Shown here piece by piece: positions 25,874-34,642 of a DNA stretch of 64,000 nucleotides (the first letter of the stretch is position 1; the number at the start of each line of letters is the position of its first letter). Both the position numbers and the translations under genes were made by a program. This DNA comes from Novosphingobium sp. (GTDB taxonomy: Bacteria > Pseudomonadota > Alphaproteobacteria > Sphingomonadales > Sphingomonadaceae), in contig JAGHZR010000018.1 in assembly GCA_017745295.1 (NCBI GenBank), forward strand, positions 1-64,000, given 5' to 3'. The notes under the pieces were generated by a model that worked only from the letters and a program-made list of their open reading frames with translations, made no database searches and was not told where the DNA came from.

Positions 25874-26238
25874 CCACCGCCACTGAAGCCAAGCCTGCAC
25901 GCCAGCGCCCGGCTGCCGTGCTCCTCACGCCCAATGCCGAAGCGCGCATCGCCAAGCTGATGGGTGAGGCGCCTGAAGGCACCATCGGCGTACGCCTCTC
26001 CACCCCGCGCCGGGGCTGCTCGGGGCTGGCCTATTCGGTGGACTACGTCAGCGAGGAAAAGGCCTTCGACGAGAAGATCGAGACCCCCGGCGGCCTGTTC
26101 TACATCGACGGTGCCTCGGTGCTCTACCTGATCGGCAGCACCATGGACTGGGTGGAAGACGACTTCACCGCCGGTTTCGTCTTCGCCAACCCCAATGCCA
26201 AGGGCTCGTGCGGCTGCGGCGAGAGCTTTACCGTTTAA
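25870..26238 (+). CDS. sufA: A-type Fe-S carrier protein (SufA/IscA/ErpA family)
   Basis: A 122-residue A-type carrier with the three cluster cysteines C50 (RRGCSG), C114 and C116 (GSCGCGESF). It receives clusters from SufBCD and hands them to apo-enzymes. About 16 residues of variable N-terminus precede the conserved domain. Last gene of the operon; it overlaps the GNAT gene by ATGA, and a hairpin repeat follows 23 bp later. Confidence 0.92.
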   Translation: MTTATEAKPARQRPAAVLLTPNAEARIAKLMGEAPEGTIGVRLSTPRRGCSGLAYSVDYVSEEKAFDEKIETPGGLFYIDGASVLYLIGSTMDWVEDDFTAGFVFANPNAKGSCGCGESFTV

Positions 26239-26260
26239 GCGCCGGTGCCTTCGGCCTTAA

Positions 26261-26323
26261 GCGAGCGTAGCGAAGCAATCCAGAGTCGCGCAGAGCCGCT
26301 CTGGATTGCTTCGCTACGCTCGC
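26261..26323. repeat. Palindromic repeat after the suf operon
   Basis: Perfect 25-nt arms (26261-26285, 26299-26323; core AGCGTAGCGAAGCAATCC) with a 13-nt loop, followed by AATGACG. It sits between convergent genes and probably serves as the 3' end of the suf transcript. Similar words are common intergenic repeats in sphingomonads (from memory). Confidence 0.75.
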
Positions 26324-26335
26324 AATGACGATCGC

Positions 26336-26806
26336 TTATTTGCGCAGCGCCGCGATGCAGGCTGCGCGATCGACATCCTGCCCGTCCGACACCCGCCGCG
26401 CGTCGATATAGGATGCGCGCGGCTCCTTCGCGGAAGTCGAGGGATAGAGGTAGATGTCCAGCAGGCAGGCCTTGCCGGTAAACTGCAGCTTGCGCGCATC
26501 GCCCTCCCAGACGTTGAGGCGCGGCTCTCCGAACATCCGCACGAGCTGGCTCTCGTTCGATCCGATCACCCCTTCCGCACCCGGAATCGCCTGAAAACTG
26601 GGATCGCGCGCGGTATGCGTGGGCTGGCGAACATTGGGAATCTGCGTCCCGCGCTTGGGCGGATGCGGCGTGCTCACCACCCCGCCGCCGGACGTGCTGG
26701 CGCACCCTGCGAGCAGCAGGGCAAGCCCGGCAGCGGCCAGAGCGCCCCTGAGGCGGATGGGCTGAATCATCGGAAGGGCGGTTGCCACGGGACGGTCGTG
26801 AGTCAT
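26336..26806 (-). CDS. Putative lipoprotein of unknown function
   Basis: About 156 residues. A signal peptide with a lipobox (LALLLAGCAS) comes after RLRGALAAAG, so it should be an outer- or inner-membrane lipoprotein. The mature part has a Pro/Thr-rich stretch and a domain with SQLVRMFGEPRLNVWEGDAR and LQFTGKACLLDIYLYP, close to an SmpA/OmlA-like fold (loose resemblance). The start may instead be the ATG at 26770, giving MIQPIRLRG. Its promoter region abuts that of the divergent kinase gene. Confidence 0.65.
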   Translation of the reverse strand: MTHDRPVATALPMIQPIRLRGALAAAGLALLLAGCASTSGGGVVSTPHPPKRGTQIPNVRQPTHTARDPSFQAIPGAEGVIGSNESQLVRMFGEPRLNVWEGDARKLQFTGKACLLDIYLYPSTSAKEPRASYIDARRVSDGQDVDRAACIAALRK

Positions 26807-26924
26807 GATCGCGCCCCGCATCGCCCGGCCCCGGAGCGCTGTCAACTCTCGCCGCGCTTGCGAAGCGGCGGTCCGCGCGCTACGCGCGGTACAACTTCCA
26901 GACAATCCAAGGACTCCTTTTCGC

Positions 26925-27929
26925 ATGGCTGAACCCACCGTGCCGCCCACCTTTGACGTGATTGCCATCGGCAACGCCATCATCGACGTGATCGCCAACT
27001 GCAACGACGCCCTGATCGAGGAACTCGGCCTCTCGCGCGGCGGCATGATGCTGATCGACGCCGACCAGGCCAAGAGCCTCTACGAAGCCATGGGCCCGGC
27101 CCGCGAGATCTCGGGCGGTTCCGCCGCCAACACCCTTGCCGGCCTTGCCGCGCTGGGTGCCAAGTGCGCCTTCATCGGCCAGGTCGCCGACGACCAGTTG
27201 GGCGACGTCTTCACCCACGACATCCGTGCGGGCGGCATCGCCTTCGACGTGGCGGCCCGCCCCGGCATCCCCACCGCGCGCTGCCTGATCTTCGTGACGC
27301 CGGACGGCCAGCGCACGATGAACACCTTCCTCGGCGCCTCCCAGCACCTGCCCGCCGAAGCGCTGGACGAAAGCGCCATCGCCGATGCCGCCGTGCTCTA
27401 CCTCGAAGGCTACCTCTGGGATCCCGAGGAACCGCGCGCGGCGATGCGCAAGGCCATCGAAGCCGCCCGCGGCGCCGGTCGCAAGATCGCCTTCACCCCT
27501 TCGGAATGCTTCGTGATCGACCGTCACCGCGCCGACTTCCTCGACCTGATCGAGACCGGCAAGATCGACGTGCTGTTCTGCAACGAGCACGAGATGGCCG
27601 CCCTCGTCGGCCATGACGACTTCGAAAAGGGCGTCGCCCAGCTCGCGCCGCAGATTCCAGTCCTCGTGGTCACGCGCGGCGCCGAGGGCGCGGTCGCGAT
27701 CTCGGGCGACCAGCGCGCCGAAGTCGGCGCCGAGCCGATCGAGCGCGTCGTCGACACCACCGGCGCGGGCGACCTCTTCGCCGCCGGTTTCCTGTTCGGT
27801 CATGTTCGCGGCAAGAGCCTCGAAGAGTGCCTCCAGTACGGCGCGATCTGCGCCTGCGAGATCATCTCGCACTACGGCGCCCGCCCCGAGGCCGACCTCA
27901 AGGCGCTGATTTCCGAGCGCGTCGGCTGA
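26925..27929 (+). CDS. PfkB family adenosine-kinase-like sugar kinase
   Basis: A 334-residue ribokinase-family kinase. The N-terminal motif GNAIIDVIANCND and the GGSAANTLAGLAALG segment resemble adenosine kinase; the ATP/catalytic motif DTTGAGDLFAAGFL, with its catalytic Asp, is near the C-terminus. The likely reaction is phosphorylation of adenosine or another nucleoside or sugar by ATP. Start at 26925; the frame continues upstream to 26805 without homology. Followed by a strong terminator. Confidence 0.85.
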   Translation: MAEPTVPPTFDVIAIGNAIIDVIANCNDALIEELGLSRGGMMLIDADQAKSLYEAMGPAREISGGSAANTLAGLAALGAKCAFIGQVADDQLGDVFTHDIRAGGIAFDVAARPGIPTARCLIFVTPDGQRTMNTFLGASQHLPAEALDESAIADAAVLYLEGYLWDPEEPRAAMRKAIEAARGAGRKIAFTPSECFVIDRHRADFLDLIETGKIDVLFCNEHEMAALVGHDDFEKGVAQLAPQIPVLVVTRGAEGAVAISGDQRAEVGAEPIERVVDTTGAGDLFAAGFLFGHVRGKSLEECLQYGAICACEIISHYGARPEADLKALISERVG

Positions 27930-27950
27930 TCCAGCCGATCGCTGCAAAAC

Positions 27951-27986
27951 AAAAAGGGCCCCGTTCGCAGGAACGGGGCCCTTTTT
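27951..27986. terminator. Bidirectional intrinsic terminator
   Basis: AAAAAGGGCCCCGTTC and its exact complement GAACGGGGCCCTTTTT flank a GCAG loop. With A-tract and T-tract at the two ends it can stop both the PfkB gene (plus) and the gene at 28005-28568 (minus). Confidence 0.9.
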
Positions 27987-28004
27987 GCATTCCCGTCGTG
28001 CGGC

Positions 28005-28568
28005 TCAGTAAGTATCCGGCGGTGGCGGTGCCTGGGCGGGCATCGGCTGCGACAGATTTTGGGGCTGAGCACCCGGTTGGGCCGACTGGAAGCGCGCCAG
28101 ACACTCGGCCTTGCGCTGTTCGCGCGCATCCGAATAGCTCTGCGCCATCTGTCCGGGCAAAGCGCAGTCGCGCTCCGGCCGGACCGGGACCTTGGCACGG
28201 CAGCCGTCCTCGGTAGCAAAGAGGTTGTCGGCGCAGTCGGCCAGCGCCGCCACGTCCGCATCGTGCTGCGCGCGGCAGCTCGCGGTCCAGCGCTGCTTGT
28301 AGGAGAGTTCCGCGAAGTTCAGGCAGTCCTGATATTCCTGCTGCGCGGCTTCTTGACGGCGCGACTGCTCGGCCTGCTGGCGCTGCTGCGCCTTGGCCGC
28401 GGCGTCTTCCTGCTTCTGCCGGGCTTCCTGCGCCGCCAGTTCGCGGGCTTCCTGCCGTGATGCCTGACCGGGCAGGAAAATGCCGTAGTAGAAGCCCACG
28501 CCGGCACCGGCGAAGACCGCCGCCACCGCCAGCGCGACTTTCAGGATCGAGTCCGCCTTACTGGCCAT
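28005..28568 (-). CDS. Membrane-anchored coiled-coil protein, function unknown
   Basis: 187 residues with one N-terminal membrane helix (about residues 8-30: LKVALAVAAVFAGAGVGFYY), then a Gln/Ala/Arg-rich coiled coil, then a cysteine-containing region (DCLNF, SCRAQH, DCADN, GCRAK, DCALPG, ECLARF) and a Pro/Gln-rich tail. The six cysteines in the periplasmic part suggest disulfide pairs. Start at 28568 overlaps the purD stop by 11 bp, so the two are co-transcribed. Confidence 0.6.
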   Translation of the reverse strand: MASKADSILKVALAVAAVFAGAGVGFYYGIFLPGQASRQEARELAAQEARQKQEDAAAKAQQRQQAEQSRRQEAAQQEYQDCLNFAELSYKQRWTASCRAQHDADVAALADCADNLFATEDGCRAKVPVRPERDCALPGQMAQSYSDAREQRKAECLARFQSAQPGAQPQNLSQPMPAQAPPPPDTY

Positions 28569-29844
28569 GGGCTTTCTCACGGGCCACTTCGCGCCAGCCG
28601 ATGTCGCGGCGGCAGAAGCCGGTGGGGAAATCGAGCGCATCCACGGCGGCATAAGCCTTCGCCTGCGCCTCTGTGACCGAAGCCCCGCGCGCCGCCACGT
28701 TGAGCACGCGCCCGCCGCTGGCGACCAGCACGCCGTCGTTCAGCGTGGTGCCTGCGTGGAAGACCTTGGCGCCCTTCGCCTCGGCCGCCGTGATGCCGCC
28801 GATCGCGCCGCCCTTTTCGGGGGTGCCGGGGTAGCCGTTCGCCGCCATGACCACGGTCAGCGCGGTATCGCGGCTGAAATTCGGCGGCGCGATCGCAGCC
28901 AGACGATTATCGGCACAGGCATGAAGCAGTTCGACCAGATCGGATTCGAGGCGCAGCATCATCACCTGGCACTCGGGATCGCCGAAGCGGCAGTTGTATT
29001 CGATCAGCTTGGGGCCTTCGCTGGTCAGCATCACGCCGAGGAACAGCACGCCGGAATAGGGCGTGCCCTCGTTCTCAAGCTGGCGCACGGTGGGGGCGAT
29101 GATGCGTTCCAGCACTTCGGCTTCCAGCATGGGGGTCAGCACCGGGGCTGGGCTATAGGCGCCCATGCCGCCGGTATTGGGACCGATATCGCCGTCGCCC
29201 ACCCGCTTGTGGTCCTGCGCCGAGGCGAAGGGGACGATGGTGGAACCGTCGGTCAGCGCAAAGAAGCTGGCTTCCTCGCCTTCCATGAATTCCTCGATCA
29301 CCGCCTCGGCACCGGCTTCTCCGAAGCGGCCCGAGAAGATCTCGCGCACGGCTTCCTCGGCCTCGGCCATGGTCATGGCAACGGTCACGCCCTTGCCCGC
29401 CGCCAGCCCGTCCGCCTTGATGACGACCGGCGCGCCGAACTTCGCCAGCGCGGCCATGGCATCGGCCTCACTGGAAACGCGGTCGTAACCGGCGGTGGGG
29501 ATGCCCGCACGCTCGCAAAGGTCTTTGGTGAAGCCCTTCGAGCCTTCGAGCTGGGCCGCTGCCTGGCTCGGACCGAATACCGAGAAGCCCTCGGCGCGCA
29601 GGGAATCGGAAAGCCCATCCACCAGCGGCGCTTCCGGCCCGATCACCACGAGGCCGACGACATTGGCCTCGCAAAAGGCGATGACCGCAGCGTGATCGGT
29701 GACATCGAGGTCGATGCAGCTTGCCACTTCGGCAACGCCCGGATTACCGGGGGCAGCCCAGAGCGCGTCACAAAGCGGGGATTGCGCCAGCTTCCAGGCC
29801 AGCGCATGTTCGCGGCCGCCGGAGCCCAGAAGAAGGATGTTCAT
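28558..29844 (-). CDS. purD: Phosphoribosylamine-glycine ligase (GAR synthetase)
   Basis: A 428-residue PurD that joins glycine to phosphoribosylamine in purine synthesis. Seen: N-terminal MNILLLGSGGREHALAWKLA, ATP-grasp motifs GFTKDLCERAGIPTAGY, DGLAAGKGV and FGDPECQ, and ALTVVMAANGYPG near the end. The start ATG at 29844 has AAGGG upstream and directly abuts the start of the divergent xseA. Confidence 0.95.
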   Translation of the reverse strand: MNILLLGSGGREHALAWKLAQSPLCDALWAAPGNPGVAEVASCIDLDVTDHAAVIAFCEANVVGLVVIGPEAPLVDGLSDSLRAEGFSVFGPSQAAAQLEGSKGFTKDLCERAGIPTAGYDRVSSEADAMAALAKFGAPVVIKADGLAAGKGVTVAMTMAEAEEAVREIFSGRFGEAGAEAVIEEFMEGEEASFFALTDGSTIVPFASAQDHKRVGDGDIGPNTGGMGAYSPAPVLTPMLEAEVLERIIAPTVRQLENEGTPYSGVLFLGVMLTSEGPKLIEYNCRFGDPECQVMMLRLESDLVELLHACADNRLAAIAPPNFSRDTALTVVMAANGYPGTPEKGGAIGGITAAEAKGAKVFHAGTTLNDGVLVASGGRVLNVAARGASVTEAQAKAYAAVDALDFPTGFCRRDIGWREVAREKAHGQ

Positions 29845-31356
29845 TTGCCCTTGCCTTTCGATGACGACGATTTCGATGACGGTCGTTCGGGTGGGCTGGT
29901 AGCGAAGCAAGCGGCCGGGGACAACGCTGCGCCGCTCTCGATCAGCGAGATTTCGAATCTTCTGAAGCGCACCGTCGAGGACCGCTTCGGCTTCGTGCGC
30001 CTGCGCGGCGAGCTTTCCGGCGTGAAGCGCGCGGCATCGGGCCACCTCTACTGCGCGCTCAAGGATGACAAGGCGGTGATCGACGGCGTCATGTGGCGCG
30101 GCGGCGCGCAGCGACTCGCCTTCCGCCCCGAAGACGGCGTGGAAGTGATCGCCACCGGCAAGCTGACTACCTATCCCGGCCGCTCGAAGTACCAGATCGT
30201 CATCGAGACGATGGAGATCGCGGGCGAAGGCGCGCTGCTGGCACTGCTCGAAAAGCTCCGCGCGCGCCTCGCCGCAGAGGGCCTCTTCGCCCCCGAGCAC
30301 AAGCGCGAGCTGCCGTTCCTGCCGCAAGTAATCGGCGTCGTCACATCGCCGACCGGCGCGGTGATCCGCGACATTCTCCACCGGCTGGACGACCGCTTCC
30401 CCAGCCATGTCCTCGTCTGGCCGGTGCTGGTGCAGGGCGAAGGCGCTGCCGGGCAGGTGGCCAATGCCGTGCGCGGTTTCTCCGCGATCCAGCCCGGCGG
30501 CCCGGTGCCGCGCCCCGATCTGGTGATCGTGGCGCGCGGCGGCGGCTCGATCGAGGACTTGTGGTCGTTCAACGAGGAGATCGTCGTGCGCGCCGTGGCC
30601 GATTCGTCGATCCCGGTGATCTCGGCAGTCGGCCACGAGACCGACACCACGCTCTGCGACTATGCCGCCGACCGCCGCGCCCCCACCCCCACCGCCGCCG
30701 CCGAAATGGCAGTGCCGGTGCGGCTGGACCTCGCCGCCACGCTCGACGAACTGGCCTATCGCAAGCGCCGCTGCTCGCTTCGCCCGGTCACGCTGGGCCG
30801 CGAGCGGCTGGAAGCGCGCGTCCAGCGCCTACCCAAGCCGGAAGCCATCCTTGCCGCCAAGGCCCAGAAGCTGGACGACCTCTCCGAGCGCCTGCGCCGC
30901 GGCCTGCGCGACGAAGCCGCCGCCAAGCGCGAGCAGCTTGGCCGCACCGCCTCGCGCCTCTCGCTGCCGCTGCTGCGCCACCGCATGGAGCGCAGCGAGG
31001 AGCGACTGGCCCGCACCGGCCTGATCCCGCGCCTGCTGACCCGCCGCTGGACCATGGCCCGCGACGGCCTTGCCCCGGTTTCCCGCGTCTTGCCACAACT
31101 CGATCCCAAGCGCCCGCTGGAGCGCGGCTATGTCCTCGCCAAGGGACCGGACGGTCGCCCGCTCACCAGCCGCGAGGCGGCGGCGCGGGAAGCGCTGCTG
31201 ACGCTGGAATTCCGCGACGGCGAACTGTTGGTGGCAGTGGGGTCCGAGGCCCCTGCCCCGGTCGCCAAGGCCCCCGAACCCACCCCTGAGGTGAGCGCCG
31301 CAAAGCGCCCGGCACGACCGAAGACGGACGAGACAAGGCAGGGCGATTTGTTTTGA
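29845..31356 (+). CDS. xseA: Exodeoxyribonuclease VII large subunit
   Basis: A 503-residue XseA: OB domain (SISEISNLLKRTVEDRFGFV, then RLRGELSG), catalytic domain GVVTSPTGAVIRDI, VARGGGSIEDLWSFN and SAVGHETDTTLCDYAAD, then a coiled-coil arm and a C-terminal LERGYVLAK. A charged tail follows. It degrades single-stranded DNA with XseB. Start is not an ATG: TTG at 29845 follows AAGGA at 7 nt, while TTG at 29851 and an ATG at 29806 (inside purD) are alternatives. The operon continues into DUF2093 and M23 genes. Confidence 0.9.
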   Translation: MPLPFDDDDFDDGRSGGLVAKQAAGDNAAPLSISEISNLLKRTVEDRFGFVRLRGELSGVKRAASGHLYCALKDDKAVIDGVMWRGGAQRLAFRPEDGVEVIATGKLTTYPGRSKYQIVIETMEIAGEGALLALLEKLRARLAAEGLFAPEHKRELPFLPQVIGVVTSPTGAVIRDILHRLDDRFPSHVLVWPVLVQGEGAAGQVANAVRGFSAIQPGGPVPRPDLVIVARGGGSIEDLWSFNEEIVVRAVADSSIPVISAVGHETDTTLCDYAADRRAPTPTAAAEMAVPVRLDLAATLDELAYRKRRCSLRPVTLGRERLEARVQRLPKPEAILAAKAQKLDDLSERLRRGLRDEAAAKREQLGRTASRLSLPLLRHRMERSEERLARTGLIPRLLTRRWTMARDGLAPVSRVLPQLDPKRPLERGYVLAKGPDGRPLTSREAAAREALLTLEFRDGELLVAVGSEAPAPVAKAPEPTPEVSAAKRPARPKTDETRQGDLF

Positions 31357-31383
31357 CCGCCGCGCTCTGCTAGGATTTCGCCC

Positions 31384-31587
31384 ATGCTTATGTCTTCTGC
31401 CGACCGCCCCGCCAAGCTCACTTACGGACCCAACGGATTCCGGGTGTTGAGCGGCGGACATTTCGTGCTCTGCGCCGTTACCGGCGAGAAGATTCCGCTG
31501 GAGGAACTGCGCTACTGGAGCGCCGAGTTCCAGGAGCCTTACGCCTCGGCCGAAATCGCGACCAAGCGCCTCACCGGGAAGGCATGA
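31384..31587 (+). CDS. DUF2093 small protein
   Basis: 67 residues with the whole DUF2093 domain: RVLSGGHFVLCAVTGEKIPL followed by EELRYWSAEFQEPYAS. Function unknown; widespread in alphaproteobacteria near xseA. AGGA lies upstream of ATG 31384; a second Met follows at 31390. Ends in an ATGA overlap with the M23 peptidase gene. A structural or small adaptor role is only a guess. Confidence 0.85.
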   Translation: MLMSSADRPAKLTYGPNGFRVLSGGHFVLCAVTGEKIPLEELRYWSAEFQEPYASAEIATKRLTGKA

Positions 31588-32456
31588 ACACGCGCAAGGT
31601 TCTGCCGCCCGCGCTGGTTCTGGGCGGCGCCGTCGTCGTCTCGGTTCTGGCACTTGCCGGGCTGGGCGCGCAATCGACCGCGCCCGTCGCCGCGGCTGCC
31701 GGAAACCTGACCTATAATGGCGAACTGACGCAGGGCGGCTGGATGCGCGGCAAGGCGCCTTCCGGCACGAATGCGCTGGCGCTGAACGGCCAGCCGGTGC
31801 CGATCGCGCCGGACGGTTCGTGGTTCGCCGCCTTCGACCGCGATGCGGGCACGATCGCCACGCTCACCGCGACGGTGAACGGCCGCAGGATCTCGCAACC
31901 CGTGTCGGTCTCGCCGCGTGCCTGGCAGATCGAGAACATCAACATTCCGCGCAAGCCGGGCGGCCCAACCGAAGCCTTCCTGGCGATTCGCAAACCCGAA
32001 CTCGACCGCATCAATGCCGCCCGCGCCCAGAAGACCGACGCGCAGGGCTGGCGCCAGCACTTCGTCTGGCCCGCCAAGGGCCGCATTTCCGGACGCTTCG
32101 GCTCGCAGCGCATCTATCGTGGGGAGCCGGGCGCCTATCACTCGGGTCTCGACATCGCCACCGGCACCAGCGGCACGCCTTTCGTGGCACCTGCCGACGG
32201 CGTGGTGATCCTCGCCGCCGAAAAGCCCTTCACGCTCGAAGGCAACCTGCTGATGCTGGACCACGGCATGGGGCTGAACAGCGCCTTCCTGCATTGTTCG
32301 GAGATTCTGGTGAAGCAGGGCGATCACGTCCGGCAGGGGCAGGTGATCGGCAAGATCGGCATGTCCGGCCGCGCCACGGGGCCGCACCTGCACTGGTCGA
32401 TCAAGTGGAACGAGGCCCGGCTCGACCCGATTCTCTTCACTGGGCCGATGAACTGA
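31584..32456 (+). CDS. M23 family metallopeptidase
   Basis: 290 residues: N-terminal anchor or signal (PPALVLGGAVVVSVLALAGL), a beta-rich region, then a lysostaphin/LytM-type peptidase domain. Zn ligands H186 and D190 (HSGLD), plus H268-x-H270 (GPHLHW), are present, with H237 as the active-site base, so it should be an active peptidoglycan endopeptidase in the periplasm. It overlaps the DUF2093 gene by ATGA. Confidence 0.9.
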   Translation: MNTRKVLPPALVLGGAVVVSVLALAGLGAQSTAPVAAAAGNLTYNGELTQGGWMRGKAPSGTNALALNGQPVPIAPDGSWFAAFDRDAGTIATLTATVNGRRISQPVSVSPRAWQIENINIPRKPGGPTEAFLAIRKPELDRINAARAQKTDAQGWRQHFVWPAKGRISGRFGSQRIYRGEPGAYHSGLDIATGTSGTPFVAPADGVVILAAEKPFTLEGNLLMLDHGMGLNSAFLHCSEILVKQGDHVRQGQVIGKIGMSGRATGPHLHWSIKWNEARLDPILFTGPMN

Positions 32457-32533
32457 ACGACCAATCGGGGCGATTCCGGGCAGTTACGCCGAAACCGGCT
32501 TGCGGCCCTCGCGGGAATGCTTATCCCGCCCCT

Positions 32534-33514
32534 GTGCGCCGCGCCATTGCCCTTCTCGTCCTGCTGGCCCTGCTGCCGCTCACTTGGGGGCACGCGCGGC
32601 AACAGCCGAAGTTCAAGCGCTTCGAACTTTCCTTCAGCCCGCTCCCCCTGCCGCCCGCCGCCCGCGCAAAGCCGCGCCTCGGCGCGTTCCATTTGGAGGA
32701 AGTCTGGCAGGCGCATAGCCGCACCCATTCCTTCGGTTCCTACTCCGCGCTCCTGCTCCGCTCCGGCGGGACGATGCTGGCGCTGAGCGATTCGGGCGGC
32801 TTCCTGGAGTTCAAGGCACCCGGCCAGTCGCAGGCGGAAAGCCGCATGGGCGACCTGCCGCTGTCGAAGGACGCCGACAAGGCCGCCCGCGACGTCGAAT
32901 CGGCGACGCAGGACGACAAGGGCATGATCTGGCTCGGGCTGGAAGGCCGCAACGCTATCTACCGGATGAATCCGGACTACGAGATCGAGCGCAAGGCCAG
33001 TCCCGTCATCATGAGCGATTGGGGCGTGAATTCCGGCCCCGAAGCCCTGACCCGCCTGCATGACGGGCGATTCGTGACGCTGCGCGAAGGCTATCTGGGC
33101 TGGAGCGACCATCTGCATCAGGCCGCCCTGTTCCGCGGCGACCCCACCGAGCATCCAGATGGTCAAGGCTTCACGCTGGATGCCCCCAGCGGTTTCAGCC
33201 CGACCGACATGGCGCAATTGCCCGACGGTCGCCTGCTGATCCTGATGCGGCGGCTGATCTGGCCGATGCCCCAGCGCTTCGCCGGCCGCATCGCGATCGG
33301 CGACCCAAGGACGATTCGTCCGGGCGGAACCTGGAAGATCACCGAAGTCGCGCGGCTGTCCTCGGACCTGCCGATCGACAATTTCGAGGGAATCGCCATC
33401 GCGCCGCGCTCCGACGGACGGGTGACGGTCTGGCTGATCTCGGACGACAACTATTCGCCGCTCCAGCGCACGATCTTATGGAAGCTGAGCGTCGATCCGG
33501 CCGAGCTGCCTTAA
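32534..33514 (+). CDS. Phytase-like esterase domain secreted protein
   Basis: 326 residues starting with GTG at 32534, with a signal peptide (RRAIALLVLLALLPLTWGHA). The mature part is a phytase-like beta-propeller domain, ending with IDNFEGIAIAP and WLISDDNYSPLQRTILWKL, a hallmark of esterase-like phytase family proteins. Enzyme activity is uncertain. Longer in-frame readings run back into the M23 gene and lack a signal peptide. The gap from the M23 gene is 77 bp. Confidence 0.75.
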   Translation: MRRAIALLVLLALLPLTWGHARQQPKFKRFELSFSPLPLPPAARAKPRLGAFHLEEVWQAHSRTHSFGSYSALLLRSGGTMLALSDSGGFLEFKAPGQSQAESRMGDLPLSKDADKAARDVESATQDDKGMIWLGLEGRNAIYRMNPDYEIERKASPVIMSDWGVNSGPEALTRLHDGRFVTLREGYLGWSDHLHQAALFRGDPTEHPDGQGFTLDAPSGFSPTDMAQLPDGRLLILMRRLIWPMPQRFAGRIAIGDPRTIRPGGTWKITEVARLSSDLPIDNFEGIAIAPRSDGRVTVWLISDDNYSPLQRTILWKLSVDPAELP

Positions 33515-33537
33515 ACTACGCCCAGCCCCACTCTATT

Positions 33538-33629
33538 CGTCATTCCCGCGAAGGCGGGATCCCGCTTTTCTTGCGGTGCGGCGAGAGGTCGGAGAAGGAA
33601 GCGGGACCCCCGCCTTCGCGGGGGCGACG
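33538..33629. repeat. Imperfect palindromic repeat
   Basis: Arms 33538-33565 and 33601-33629 share CCCGCGAAGGCGGG-type cores (CGCGAAGGCGGG reappears as its complement CCCGCCTTCGCG). Several mismatches. It fills most of the 256-bp gap between the esterase gene and the rpmB gene; no gene seen there. Confidence 0.6.
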
Positions 33630-33741
33630 GGATTGCGTATTGGCAGCGTACACTAAGAGCCGATCCCAGCCTATTCACGCCTACGCCGGACATGCGAAAA
33701 GGCGCGCAAGCCAGCTTGCACGCCCTTCGCGAGACCATGTT

Positions 33742-33767
33742 TTCACGCTTCCCGCAGGAAGCGTGAA
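33742..33767 (-). terminator. Hairpin after rpmB
   Basis: TTCACGCTTCC-CGCA-GGAAGCGTGAA, an 11-bp perfect stem 3 bp past the rpmB stop codon. No T-tract on the minus strand, so termination strength is uncertain. Confidence 0.55.
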
Positions 33768-33770
33768 GGA

Positions 33771-34061
33771 TCAGGCAGCTGCGGCCTGGGTCTTCTTCAG
33801 CTCGCGCTTCACCTTGACGGCGCGGGCGCTGAGCTTGGCATCCGAGGTCTTCAGCAGCCAGTTGTCGAGGCCACCGTTGTGCTCGACCGAGCGCAGGCCG
33901 TGGGTCGAGACGCGGAACTTGAAGCTGCGCTCAAGACCGTCCGACAGCAGCGTGACGTTCTGAAGGTTGGGAAGGAAGACGCGCTTGGTCTTGTTGTTGG
34001 CGTGGCTGACGTTGCAGCCGACCTGGCGGCCCTTGCCGGTCAGTTCGCAGATGCGGGACAT
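33771..34061 (-). CDS. rpmB: 50S ribosomal protein L28
   Basis: 96 residues matching L28: MSRICELTGKGRQVGCNVSH, then NNKTKRVFLPNLQ and GLRSVEHNGGLDNWLL. Of the zinc-type cysteines, C5 and C16 are present but the second CxxC pair is not. Alone on the minus strand; the tRNA deaminase gene starts on the other strand 118 bp away. Confidence 0.95.
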   Translation of the reverse strand: MSRICELTGKGRQVGCNVSHANNKTKRVFLPNLQNVTLLSDGLERSFKFRVSTHGLRSVEHNGGLDNWLLKTSDAKLSARAVKVKRELKKTQAAAA

Positions 34062-34179
34062 GTCTCTAACTCTCGCTCGAAAAAATTCTGTGGCCGTAGA
34101 AACGGGAAGGCGCGCCCTTAGCGATTCCCGGGGGGAAGGTCAAGTTGCGCACAGCTTTTTGAAGGGGTAGCGCTTGGCC

Positions 34180-34635
34180 ATGACCCGCTGGCCCCTCCCC
34201 GAATACATGGAACTCGCGCTCGCGCAAGCGCGGGAAGCCGCCGATTCCGGCGAAGTACCGATCGGCGCGATCGTCGTGAAGGATGGAAAGGTGATCGCCA
34301 CCGGCCGCAACGGCCCGCGCGAGCGCCACGACCCCACGAGCCACGCCGAAATCGAGGCGATTCGCGCCGCCGCACGGATTCTCGGCAACGAACGGCTGGA
34401 AGGGTGCGAGCTATGGGTCACGCTGGAGCCTTGCGCGATGTGCGCGGGCGCGATCGTCCACGCGCGAATCGCCCGGCTCTATTACGGCGCCGCCGATCCG
34501 AAAGGCGGCGCGGTCGAACACGGCGCACGCGTGTTCGAGCACGACCAGTGTCTGCACAAGCCCGAGGTCTATTCGGGAATCGGCGAATCGGAAGCCGCGG
34601 AGATGCTGCGCGGCTTTTTCAGGGCGAAGCGGTGA
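34180..34635 (+). CDS. tadA: tRNA adenosine(34) deaminase
   Basis: 151 residues with the cytidine/adenosine deaminase motifs H55-A-E57 and P-C85-A-M-C88 that bind zinc. TadA makes inosine at the wobble position of tRNA-Arg(ACG). ATG 34180 is used; an in-frame TTG at 34174 is better spaced from GAAGGGG (6 nt against 12) and may be the real start. Adjacent to a minus-strand membrane-protein gene, tail to tail. Confidence 0.92.
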   Translation: MTRWPLPEYMELALAQAREAADSGEVPIGAIVVKDGKVIATGRNGPRERHDPTSHAEIEAIRAAARILGNERLEGCELWVTLEPCAMCAGAIVHARIARLYYGAADPKGGAVEHGARVFEHDQCLHKPEVYSGIGESEAAEMLRGFFRAKR

Positions 34636-34642
34636 TCGGCGG

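Noticed and set aside
26261..26323. CRISPR-like or mobile repeat
   Set aside because: It is one inverted repeat with a short loop, no regularly spaced repeats, no cas genes and no transposase.
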